A stretch of 50,888 nucleotides of DNA, taken from Candidatus Rokuibacteriota bacterium (GTDB taxonomy: Bacteria; Methylomirabilota; Methylomirabilia; Rokubacteriales; CSP1-6). The position numbers and the translations under genes are program-made. The DNA is taken from assembly GCA_003220615.1 (NCBI GenBank), contig QHTB01000206.1:1-50888 (forward strand), in the 5' to 3' direction. The stretch's first letter is position 1, and every line of letters begins with the position of its first letter. This document shows positions 25,545-33,095 of this stretch, piece after piece. The notes beneath the pieces are model-generated. The model was not told the origin of the DNA. It was given only the letters and a program-made list of their open reading frames with translations, and did not search any database.

Positions 25545-26144
25545 ATGAACGAGACACCGCCGTGGAGCGCGCCTGGTCCGTGGCCGAGGCGGCGTTGCGT
25601 GCTTACACTCGCGCTGGGCGTCGTGGTCCTGCCGGTGGCCGGTGTCGTCGGCGCCCAACCCGACGATCCGCGCCGGGCACGGCCGCAGGCGAATGATCGT
25701 TTCGTCTTCGCCGGCGGCAACGGGAAAGGGCGGGTCATCACCTCCGCGGACGTGGCGCCGGTCGGGCCACCGCTCACCGCCTTCCCGATGGATCCGGCGA
25801 CCAGGGTCGTGCGCGACGAGTCGCGACTCAACCAGGTGTTACTCGTTCGTTTCCATCCGAATGACCTCGCCGGTGACACCAGGGCGCGGGCTGCGGAGGG
25901 AATCGTTGCCTACTCCGCCATCTGCACGCACACCGGCTGCGACAGCTGGGACTGGCAGCCCGCGTCGAGCACGATCAAATGCCCGTGCCACTTCTCGGAG
26001 TTCGATCTCAAAGACGGTGCGCGAGTCCTGAACGGCCCGGCGACGCGACGACTTCCGGCTCTGCCGCTCAAGATCGTCGATGGCGTGCCCGTGGCCGCCG
26101 GCGGCTTCGTCGGCCGGCCCGGCTTCGACACGGGAGGGGGATGA
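25545..26144 (+). CDS. Rieske [2Fe-2S] protein, periplasmic
   Basis: 199 aa from the ATG at 25545, which has GAGGAAA upstream; the frame is open to 25467. The N-terminus has basic residues and one hydrophobic segment (CVLTLALGVVVLPVAGVVG, about 18-36), a signal or anchor. The Rieske ligands are C127-x-H129 (ICTHTGC) and C146-x2-H149 (CPCHF), and C132 and C148 can form the usual disulfide. It resembles the small Rieske subunits of periplasmic oxidases more than a full bc1 subunit. It lies 59 bp before a PQQ alcohol dehydrogenase on the same strand and may accept its electrons; this is inference. Confidence 0.85.
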   Translation: MNETPPWSAPGPWPRRRCVLTLALGVVVLPVAGVVGAQPDDPRRARPQANDRFVFAGGNGKGRVITSADVAPVGPPLTAFPMDPATRVVRDESRLNQVLLVRFHPNDLAGDTRARAAEGIVAYSAICTHTGCDSWDWQPASSTIKCPCHFSEFDLKDGARVLNGPATRRLPALPLKIVDGVPVAAGGFVGRPGFDTGGG

Positions 26145-26203
26145 GCTGTCGCGGCGGTGTCGCAACTCCGACCGGCAAGCCAACAACCAGGGAGGCGAGG
26201 GCG

Positions 26204-27925
26204 ATGTGGGCGAGAACACTGATCGTCGTAGCGGCCGCCGTTGTCGCGGCGCTCGGGCCCGTGATGCTCGCGGCCCAGAGCGTCGTGAACTACACCGCGG
26301 TCACCGAGCAGCGGCTCCTCAATCCGGAGCCACACAACTGGCTGATGTACCGAGGCACCTACAGTGGATGGGGCTATAGTCCGCTCGAGCAGATCACACC
26401 GGCCAACGTCAAGAAGCTGGTGCCCGTGTGGAGCTTCTCGACGGGCGTGACCGAAGGCCACCAGGCGCCGCCGGTCGTCAACAATGGCGTCATGTTCATC
26501 ACCACGCCTCAGCAGCAGGTGTTCGCGCTCAACGCCAAGACCGGGGATCTGATCTGGCGGTACCGGAAGGAGTTGCCGGAGGATCTGCTCCAGCTCCACC
26601 CGACCAATCGCGGGGTGGCGCTCTGGGGCGATCGCGTCTACGTGGCCACCGTCGATGCTCACCTGATCGCGCTCGACGCCAAGACGGGCAAGGTGGTGTG
26701 GGACACCACCGTCGACGACTACAAGAATGGCTACTACTTCACGCTGGCGCCGCTCATCGCCAAGGGCAAGGTGATGGTCGGCACGTCGGGCGGCGAGCTC
26801 GGCATCCGGGGATACATCGCCGCCTTCGACGCTGACGATGGCAAGCCGGTGTGGAAGACCTACACGATTCCCGGCCCGGGCGAGCCTGGTCACGAGACGT
26901 GGCAGACCGACGCGTGGAAGACGGGCGGAGTCTCGGTATGGCTCACGGCACACTACGACCCGCAGCTCAACCTGAGTTTCTGGGGCACCGGCAATGCCGC
27001 GCCATGGCCCGGCGACATGCACCCGGGCGACAACCTCTACGCCTCGTCGGTGATCGCGCTCGACGTCGACACCGGCAAGATCCGCGGCCATCACCAGTAT
27101 CACTGGAACGATTCGTGGGACTGGGACGAGGTGTCGACGCCGCTGCTCATCGACTTCCCGAAGGACGGGCGGACGATCAAGGGCCTCGTGCACCCTGGCC
27201 GCAACGGGTATCTCTGGCGGCTGGAGCGGAGCGCCAACGGCATCACGTTCATCGACGCACGGCCGTTCGTGACCCAGGAAGTCTTCACGAAGATCGATCC
27301 CGTCACCGGACGGCCGAGCTACGATCCGGAGCGCAAGCCGCGCGCGGACGCCGCCGTCACCTTCTGTCCCGGGCTCTGGGGTGGCAAGGACTGGACGCCG
27401 GCAGGCTACAACCCCAAGACGAACTACTTGTACATTCCCGCCAACGAGAACCTGTGCAGCACGCTCGTCGGCAAGCAGCAGCCGTACGAACCGGGCAAGT
27501 TCTTCGGCGGCGTGGACCGGCCGAAGATCAGCATGAGCTGGCGCCAGGGTGCGACCCACATCGGTGAGCTGCAGGCCTGGGACATGGCGACCGGTCAGAG
27601 GGTCTGGACGCACAAGTTTCCATTCCAGAACTGGGGACCGATCCTCACGACTGGTGGGGGCCTGGTCTTCCTCGGTGGCACCAACGACCGGAACTTCCGC
27701 GCGTTCGATGCCAAGACGGGCACGCAGCTCTGGGAGTTCAAGACGAATTCCGGGATCACCGGTGTTCCGAGCTCGTTCGCGATCGATGGTGTTCAGCACA
27801 TCGCAGTGCAATCTGGTTGGGGCGTAGACGCCCAGCGAATGCAAGCGCGGCTCGACACGTTTCTGGGGACCAAGACGGACGTGCCTCAGGGCGGGGTGCT
27901 CTGGGTCTTCGCTCTCAGAGACTGA
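26204..27925 (+). CDS. PQQ-dependent alcohol dehydrogenase, lanthanide type, lacking the vicinal Cys pair
   Basis: 573 aa. The ATG at 26204 has a GGGAGG Shine-Dalgarno and starts a signal peptide ending near AAQ25. It is a full eight-bladed quinoprotein propeller with repeated W-motifs (DAKTGKVVW, FDAKTGTQLW). The metal ligands by family alignment are E198 (SGGELG), N264 (GTGNAAP) and the catalytic D306, with D308 two residues on (SWDWDEV). The extra Asp marks lanthanide-dependent enzymes. The adjacent Cys-Cys found above PQQ in methanol dehydrogenases is absent: the site reads HPTNRG (132-137). No fused haem domain. It follows the Rieske gene and is convergent with the redoxin gene. Confidence 0.9.
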   Translation: MWARTLIVVAAAVVAALGPVMLAAQSVVNYTAVTEQRLLNPEPHNWLMYRGTYSGWGYSPLEQITPANVKKLVPVWSFSTGVTEGHQAPPVVNNGVMFITTPQQQVFALNAKTGDLIWRYRKELPEDLLQLHPTNRGVALWGDRVYVATVDAHLIALDAKTGKVVWDTTVDDYKNGYYFTLAPLIAKGKVMVGTSGGELGIRGYIAAFDADDGKPVWKTYTIPGPGEPGHETWQTDAWKTGGVSVWLTAHYDPQLNLSFWGTGNAAPWPGDMHPGDNLYASSVIALDVDTGKIRGHHQYHWNDSWDWDEVSTPLLIDFPKDGRTIKGLVHPGRNGYLWRLERSANGITFIDARPFVTQEVFTKIDPVTGRPSYDPERKPRADAAVTFCPGLWGGKDWTPAGYNPKTNYLYIPANENLCSTLVGKQQPYEPGKFFGGVDRPKISMSWRQGATHIGELQAWDMATGQRVWTHKFPFQNWGPILTTGGGLVFLGGTNDRNFRAFDAKTGTQLWEFKTNSGITGVPSSFAIDGVQHIAVQSGWGVDAQRMQARLDTFLGTKTDVPQGGVLWVFALRD

Positions 27926-27949
27926 GCGACTGGGCTACTGAGCTCAGGA

Positions 27950-27990
27950 GACCGACGAGGTAGGCGCGCAACGCGCCCGCCTCGTCGGTC
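27950..27990. terminator. Hairpin between convergent genes, likely bidirectional terminator
   Basis: GACCGACGAGG (27950-27960) pairs perfectly with CCTCGTCGGTC (27980-27990), and the inner bases (GGCGCG/CGCGCC) add to the stem. It lies in the 76-bp gap between the dehydrogenase (stop 27925) and the redoxin gene (stop 28002). No long T-tract follows on either strand. Confidence 0.6.
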
Positions 27991-28001
27991 CCGGCGATCC
28001 A

Positions 28002-28916
28002 TCACTCGAGTGCGAGCATGCCTCGCAAGGCAGCCTCGAGCTCAGCGCGCGTCGTCAGGCCCTCGAATCTGGCGCGGATCATTCCCCGCCCGTCGACGAC
28101 GAAGATCCACGGCTCGGATGAGAGCCTCCACTCTTCGAACGTGGGAGAGAACCGGAGTGGCGAGCCAGCCTGCCAGATCTCCTGATGAACGAAGGCCACG
28201 CGATGGCCGTAGGTCGGGATCAGCGTGCGCACGACGTCGACCACCGGCCCGCAGACCCGGCTCGTACAGTATCGTGGCGTCGCGAAGACGATCACCTGAG
28301 GCTTGCCCTGAGCGATCGCATCGGCGACGCGGGTCTGATGCAACCGCGGATCCGGCGGTTCGCTCGAATCGATCTGCCGCAAATCGGTAACGTCGCTGGC
28401 GATGAGGTTGCGACTGCGGGGCGCGGCTGCGCCCACGGCCGGTGCGCGAGGCATCTCATCGGCGGTGATGGTCAATCGCGCCGCTTCGACAGGGCCATCT
28501 CCCTGTCTCGCCAGGATCTCGAGTCCCCACGGCCCGGGGCGCTGGAAGGTGATCGCAGCGACGTAGATACCGTGCACGTCGGTGCCACCGCCGTGCGCGT
28601 GACGCGTGCCGTCCGGATGGATATGGATGTGCTTTCCCTGCTCGACGACCTCGAGTTTGTGGTAGTGCGCGGGCGTCTCCGCCGTCAGTCGTGCCTCCTG
28701 GGAACGGAGATCGTAGAGGCGCACGGCCACGCTGGCAGCGTTGAGCACCTTGTCGTCCTTCAGGAGGCCGAAGGCAAACCGATTGTGTCCGACCACCAGC
28801 TCGGACGTCGTGATCAAGACCTGGAGCTGTCCCGGCGTCGGCGCGGTGAGCTCGGCCGCGGCCGAGCTCACCGTCCACTCACTGAAACCCGCGATACTGA
28901 CCAGGCTTACGAGCAC
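28002..28916 (-). CDS. Periplasmic thioredoxin-fold (redoxin/SCO-like) protein with His-rich N-terminal domain
   Basis: 304 aa. It starts at GTG directly after the cupredoxin-dehydrogenase; the frame is open back to that gene's stop, so a CTG slightly upstream giving a better signal peptide is possible. The N-terminal half is a beta-sandwich-like region with a striking His cluster (HYHKLEV, GKHIHIHPDGTRHAH, residues 84-108). The C-terminal half is a thioredoxin fold with FATPRYCTSRVCGP, a C217-x4-C222 pair, and WIFVVDGRGMIRARFEG. His-rich plus paired Cys suggests copper handling. As the gene right after the blue-copper dehydrogenase it may load copper into that domain; this is inference. Confidence 0.65.
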   Translation of the reverse strand: MLVSLVSIAGFSEWTVSSAAAELTAPTPGQLQVLITTSELVVGHNRFAFGLLKDDKVLNAASVAVRLYDLRSQEARLTAETPAHYHKLEVVEQGKHIHIHPDGTRHAHGGGTDVHGIYVAAITFQRPGPWGLEILARQGDGPVEAARLTITADEMPRAPAVGAAAPRSRNLIASDVTDLRQIDSSEPPDPRLHQTRVADAIAQGKPQVIVFATPRYCTSRVCGPVVDVVRTLIPTYGHRVAFVHQEIWQAGSPLRFSPTFEEWRLSSEPWIFVVDGRGMIRARFEGLTTRAELEAALRGMLALE

Positions 28917-28937
28917 CGGGCCGAGGGTGATCAGTGA

Positions 28938-31004
28938 CTACTCCACGATGACCTGCCCGTACATCCAGGGATGAGGCAGGCAGATGTAGTAGTAGTTACC
29001 GGGCTGGCTGAACGTCACCGTGGTCGTCCCGCCTTTGGCCAGCGCGCCCGTATCCCAGTCGCGCTTTTCCATCGCCGTCGCCGTGTGCGGCAGATCTCCC
29101 ACGTTGATGAACGTCAGCGTGCTCCCCGCTTTGATCCGCACCCGGGCCGGCACGTAGCCGTACTCCACGTTGTTGCCACCCATCTTGATCGTGTCGACCC
29201 CGGCGACGATCGGCCCGGTGGGGCCGGCCACGGTCTGTGGCAGAGGCGGCGGCCACAGCGGATTGAGCTGTCCCTTCAACGAAAACGCCCACACCGCGTC
29301 ACCATACGCACTGCCCTGCAGCTGGTTACCGCCGGTGGCGATGGCGATGTACTGCTCGCCGTCCACCTCGTAGACCACCGGAGGCGCGTCAGCTCCGAAG
29401 CCGGTCTGGAACCGCCACAGCTCTTGACCCGTCTTGGCATCGATCGCCAGGAAGTTGCCGTCCGGCTCTCCGCGGAAGACGAGTCCGCCAGCCGTGACCG
29501 TCGAGCCACCTCCGCCGCCGATGCGGTACGGCGTCTTGTGCTGCCAGGCGATCTTGTTCGTCTTGCTGTCGATGGCCGTGAACGTTCCGCTCATCGGCGA
29601 GCCGATCGGCGCCGATTGACTGCCACCGACGTAGCGAAGCCCGATCTGGTACTTGTCACCGAACCGGGTAAACGCGCTCGTGCGCACCGTGCCCGGCACG
29701 TAGAAGTAGCCGGTGTCGGGGCTGTACGGCACGGGCGACCAGTTCGTGCCGCCGATCCCGGACGGCTGCATGAGCACCGGAGTCTCCCAGAACGTGTCGA
29801 AGATGCAGCCCGCCTTCTCGTACCCGGGCAGGAGCTCGGCACACTGCGGCACCGTCGCATCGCCGATCGGGATCGGCTGGGTCTTGGCCGTCTTCTGCCG
29901 GGGCTCTTGCGGCACCGGCCGCTCCTCGATCCCGATCAGCGGCTTGCCGTTGGTGCGGTCCAGGATGTACACCCAGCCGGTGCGGCCAGCTTCAGCAATC
30001 CCCTTGCGCGGCTTGCCGTCGATGACCGTGTCGAAGAGGACCACCGGGCTCGCGGCATCGTAGTCCCAGATGTCGTGGTGCACTTGCTGGAAGTGCCAGA
30101 CGTACTCACCGGTCTTGGCCTTCAACGCGATCATGGAGGCACAAAACAGGTTGTCACCCTCGCGCATCGATCCGTCGTAATCCGGCCCGCAGTTTCCGGC
30201 GACGAAATAGACGAGGCCGAGGTCGGAATCGAGCGCGGGCGTATTCCAGATCGTCGCCCCGCCCCGCATCGAGTGATCGGCGCCGGCCGGCCAGGTGTCG
30301 CTCCCAAACTCACCGGGCCCCGGCAATGTGTACCACCGCCACACGATCTCGCCGCTCTTGGCGTCCAGCGCCGTGAGGCGACCGCGCACGCCGAATTCGC
30401 CTCCCGAAACCCCGCTGTAGACAATACCGTCGTAGTAGAGCGGCGCGCTGGTGATGGTGTAGCCGTTCTCCCACTTCTCGATCGGTGTCTTCCACGCCAC
30501 CTTGCCGGTCTTCATGTCGAGGGCCACGACGTTGGCATCAAGCTGGCCGAAGAAGAGCTTGCCTTCGCCCATGGCCAGGCCGCGATTCACCCAGCCGCAG
30601 CACACGGTCGAGATCTTCTGGTCGATGCCGGACCAGTATTCCCAGATGATCCCCCCGGTCTTGGCGTTGAGCGCGAAGACATCGTCGTTCCCCGTGATGA
30701 CGTACATGATGCCGTCCTTGACGAGTGGCGAGGCTTCGAACGAGTACTTTCCACCGGCCCCGGAGCCCTTGAGGCGGGTCATCCACGCGCCCTTGAGCTG
30801 CTTGACGTTCGTCGTATCGATCTGTTTGAGCGTGGAGTAGCGCTGATTGGTGAGGTTGCCACCGTTGGTGACCCAGTCCTTGCCGACCGGGCTCCGGAGC
30901 AAGCGATCGATCTCCGGGTCCGCCGCCAAGACCGGCATGACCGTGAAGAACAGGAAGCTCAACGTCGTCAAAACCGCCATCAGTCGCCGACCGTGACGCC
31001 CCAT
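28938..31004 (-). CDS. PQQ-dependent dehydrogenase fused to a C-terminal amicyanin-like cupredoxin domain
   Basis: 688 aa, about 100 longer than a plain dehydrogenase. ATG with GAGGAGGA upstream; the signal peptide ends near AADP30. Residues 30-580 are a complete PQQ propeller with the vicinal Cys pair C135-C136 (TVCCGWVNRG), ligands E203 and N271, and D314-x-D316 (IWDYDAAS), the lanthanide-type motif. After a Pro-rich linker (LWPPPLPQTVAGPTGP) residues 600-688 form a type-1 copper domain with H640 (GDLPHTA), C675, H678 and M681 (YICLPHPWM). C-x2-H-x2-M is amicyanin's spacing. The blue copper would take electrons within the same chain, in place of the cytochrome c domain of quinohaemoproteins. 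A candidate promoter is at 31071-31099. Confidence 0.92.
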   Translation of the reverse strand: MGRHGRRLMAVLTTLSFLFFTVMPVLAADPEIDRLLRSPVGKDWVTNGGNLTNQRYSTLKQIDTTNVKQLKGAWMTRLKGSGAGGKYSFEASPLVKDGIMYVITGNDDVFALNAKTGGIIWEYWSGIDQKISTVCCGWVNRGLAMGEGKLFFGQLDANVVALDMKTGKVAWKTPIEKWENGYTITSAPLYYDGIVYSGVSGGEFGVRGRLTALDAKSGEIVWRWYTLPGPGEFGSDTWPAGADHSMRGGATIWNTPALDSDLGLVYFVAGNCGPDYDGSMREGDNLFCASMIALKAKTGEYVWHFQQVHHDIWDYDAASPVVLFDTVIDGKPRKGIAEAGRTGWVYILDRTNGKPLIGIEERPVPQEPRQKTAKTQPIPIGDATVPQCAELLPGYEKAGCIFDTFWETPVLMQPSGIGGTNWSPVPYSPDTGYFYVPGTVRTSAFTRFGDKYQIGLRYVGGSQSAPIGSPMSGTFTAIDSKTNKIAWQHKTPYRIGGGGGSTVTAGGLVFRGEPDGNFLAIDAKTGQELWRFQTGFGADAPPVVYEVDGEQYIAIATGGNQLQGSAYGDAVWAFSLKGQLNPLWPPPLPQTVAGPTGPIVAGVDTIKMGGNNVEYGYVPARVRIKAGSTLTFINVGDLPHTATAMEKRDWDTGALAKGGTTTVTFSQPGNYYYICLPHPWMYGQVIVE

Positions 31005-31070
31005 GACTGTCCTCCTCCCTCTTCACGCTCTCAGCGAGGACCCGCGGCAGCCCGTGCGCGGGCGAGCGGG

Positions 31071-31099
31071 ACATTCGCGCGCCACCAATGCTTTGTCAA
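31071..31099 (-). promoter_or_regulatory. Candidate promoter of the PQQ-cupredoxin dehydrogenase
   Basis: On the minus strand a perfect TTGACA (31099-31094), 17 bp, then GAATGT (31076-31071), a weak -10. The spacer contains a 13-bp sequence that recurs 71 bp upstream at 31148-31160, possibly an operator pair. Confidence 0.42.
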
Positions 31100-31172
31100 G
31101 ACGCACCGCCCGACAACGAGCCGGACTCCGTCGTTACGCTGACGCCGGCGCGCCACCAATCATCCGACTGAT

Positions 31173-31730
31173 TCAGCGCGGCGCTGACTTCATCGGGTAC
31201 ACCACGATGAAGTTGTCGCGGTTCGGCATTGAAATTCTGGGCAGGGTCTGCGCATTGATTTCGTCGCTCTCGCCGATGATCCCGTTGAGGCGGAGCAGAT
31301 ACGCCGTGACGGCGTAGACCTCGTCGTTGGTGAGCGACTGTGGTTGCAGGTAGGGCATCGCGCGGCGCACGTAATCGAAGATCGTGGTGGCGTACGGCCA
31401 GTAACTGCCGACGGTCCGCACGGGAGTCTGGCTCGCCAGCGTGCCTTGCCCGCCCACGAGCCGGTCGTTCGGTTGACCGGCGCCTCTCACCCCGTGGCAG
31501 GCCTGGCACTTCTGCTCGTAGACCACGGCGCCTTTGGCCGGCGTGCCGTTCCCGGACGGCAGGCCGCCGCCGTCGGGCTGAATGCTGATGTCCCAGCCGG
31601 CGATCTGTGCCGGCGTCGCCGTGTGGCCGAGGTTCGGCGTCTCGGTCACCGGCGCGCTGGTCACCGTCGCGCTAGCGCAACCGACGAGTGCGAGCGCCAC
31701 GGCCGCCCACGCGAGATCACGCGTAGACAT
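31173..31730 (-). CDS. Mono-haem cytochrome c lipoprotein, SoxD/SorB-like partner of sulfite dehydrogenase
   Basis: 185 aa. A lipoprotein signal with lipobox LVGC18 (AAVALALVGCAS). One haem site, CQACH at 75-79, in KGAVVYEQKCQACHGVRGAG, then an unusual long N-terminal GWDISIQPDGGGLPSGNGT segment, which is also seen in SoxD-type cytochromes. The start overlaps the SoxC-like gene by 14 bp. It should take electrons from the Mo cofactor subunit and pass them to the respiratory chain. The following gene, the cupredoxin dehydrogenase, begins 168 bp further on. Confidence 0.82.
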   Translation of the reverse strand: MSTRDLAWAAVALALVGCASATVTSAPVTETPNLGHTATPAQIAGWDISIQPDGGGLPSGNGTPAKGAVVYEQKCQACHGVRGAGQPNDRLVGGQGTLASQTPVRTVGSYWPYATTIFDYVRRAMPYLQPQSLTNDEVYAVTAYLLRLNGIIGESDEINAQTLPRISMPNRDNFIVVYPMKSAPR

Positions 31731-32982
31731 GCTTCACCTCCCCGTTCGCCTCGACGGACCACGCCTGGATCGCGCTGTAATGGAAGACGGCATTGTGCCC
31801 GTGCTCGCCGATGAACTTGTCGCGTTCGGGCTGTACGGCGCCGGTGCTGTCGGTCGCGCGCGATTTCACGACCGCCGGGCTCCCACTCCACTTCCACGGC
31901 ATGCGGAAGCAGGTGATCGCTCGCGGCAGCACGGGTGGAACGAGGGGCGCGACGGCCCATGTCTTGCCGCCATCGGTCGACACCTCCACCTTGGCGATGG
32001 CGCCGTTGCCCGACCACGCGATGCCTGCAACTTCGTAGAGCCCGGCGCCACTCAACGTGCGGCCCGGCGACGGACGGGTGATGAGCGACTTCACTTCCAT
32101 CGGGTACGTGAACATGAGGGCCTTCCCATCGGCCTGTAAGTCGGTGTAGCGCGACGTCTCGTCCTTCGTCATCGTCGCCGTTGCGGCCACCTTGAGGCGC
32201 CGGAGCCACTTGACGCTCATGTTGCCCTCGTAGCCGGGAAGGAACAGACGCACCGGATAGCCATTCTCTGGACGCAAACGCTCGCCGTTCTGGAAGAGCG
32301 CCAGCAACGCGTCGTCCATCGCCTTGGCCATCGGGATGCTGCGGCTCATGGCCGCGGCATCGGCGCCTTCCGCCAGGATCCATTGCGCGGCCGGCTCGAC
32401 GCCGGCTTCCTCGAGCAGCATGCGCAACGGCACGCCGGTCCACTCGGAGCACGAGACGAGACCGTGTGTCTGGCCGGCGGTGAGGCTGGGCGGTGTCGGG
32501 TTGTACAGGACTCCGCTGTTGCCCGAACACTCCAGGAAGTTGATTCGCGAGATTCTCGGATAGCGCATCAGCGCCTCGACCGTGAAGACGAGCGGCCGCC
32601 GCACCATGCCGTGGATGAGGAGACGGTGCTTGGCGGGGTCGATGTCAGGCACGCCACCGTGATGTCGCTCGAAGTGCAACCCGCTCGGCGTGATCATGCC
32701 GTCGAGCGCCTCGAGCGGCGTGCGCGACACACCGCTGCCGGTCGTTCCCGGTCGCGAGGCGATCCCCGTGCGCTTGACGCCAACCTCGTACTTCGACGGC
32801 TGTCCGTACTCGCTCATCCCGGCGCCGGGGACCTTCATCCACGGCGGCGTCTCCGGAGGCTCGAAGGCCCCGGCTCCCCGGGCGGACGCGGCCGCGAGGC
32901 CACCGGCGCCGAGCACCGCGACGCTATGCTTGAGAAACTGCCGGCGAGGCACCCCGTCTTGCGATCGGTCCGGCTGCGCCAT
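31717..32982 (-). CDS. Molybdopterin sulfite dehydrogenase, SoxC/SorA-like (Tat-exported)
   Basis: 421 aa. The ATG at 32982 has GAGGAGGAA upstream and gives a twin-arginine signal, RRQFLKHSVAVLGAGGLAAA (RR at 13-14); the longer frame from 33075 would bury it. The Mo ligand is C152 in INFLECSGNSG. GMVRRPLVFTVEALMRYP and MFTYPMEVKSLITRPSPG fit the sulfite-oxidase fold and its dimer domain. It oxidises sulfite, or sulfane sulfur in SoxCD, in the periplasm. The partner cytochrome overlaps its 3' end. No other sox genes are in the window, so free sulfite detoxification or oxidation is more likely than a full Sox pathway. Confidence 0.88.
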   Translation of the reverse strand: MAQPDRSQDGVPRRQFLKHSVAVLGAGGLAAASARGAGAFEPPETPPWMKVPGAGMSEYGQPSKYEVGVKRTGIASRPGTTGSGVSRTPLEALDGMITPSGLHFERHHGGVPDIDPAKHRLLIHGMVRRPLVFTVEALMRYPRISRINFLECSGNSGVLYNPTPPSLTAGQTHGLVSCSEWTGVPLRMLLEEAGVEPAAQWILAEGADAAAMSRSIPMAKAMDDALLALFQNGERLRPENGYPVRLFLPGYEGNMSVKWLRRLKVAATATMTKDETSRYTDLQADGKALMFTYPMEVKSLITRPSPGRTLSGAGLYEVAGIAWSGNGAIAKVEVSTDGGKTWAVAPLVPPVLPRAITCFRMPWKWSGSPAVVKSRATDSTGAVQPERDKFIGEHGHNAVFHYSAIQAWSVEANGEVKHVYA

Positions 32983-33095
32983 CCGTTCCTCCTCCGCGTG
33001 GGTCACTGTGTCGCCAGATGCGAGCTGGCGCTGGACGAGCGAGCGGATGTTCGAGTACTTTCCGATCCTGTGCAAGCCGTGGTAGCGCGCCCGCG

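Noticed and set aside
28971..31142. A 723-codon plus-strand open frame opposite the PQQ-cupredoxin gene
   Set aside because: It is the antisense of a clearly conserved gene, has no domain character and is rich in R, H and V typical of reversed G+C-rich codons.
31717..32982. A complete Sox thiosulfate-oxidation cluster
   Set aside because: Only SoxC-like and SoxD-like genes are present; no SoxXA, SoxYZ or SoxB is found in the window.
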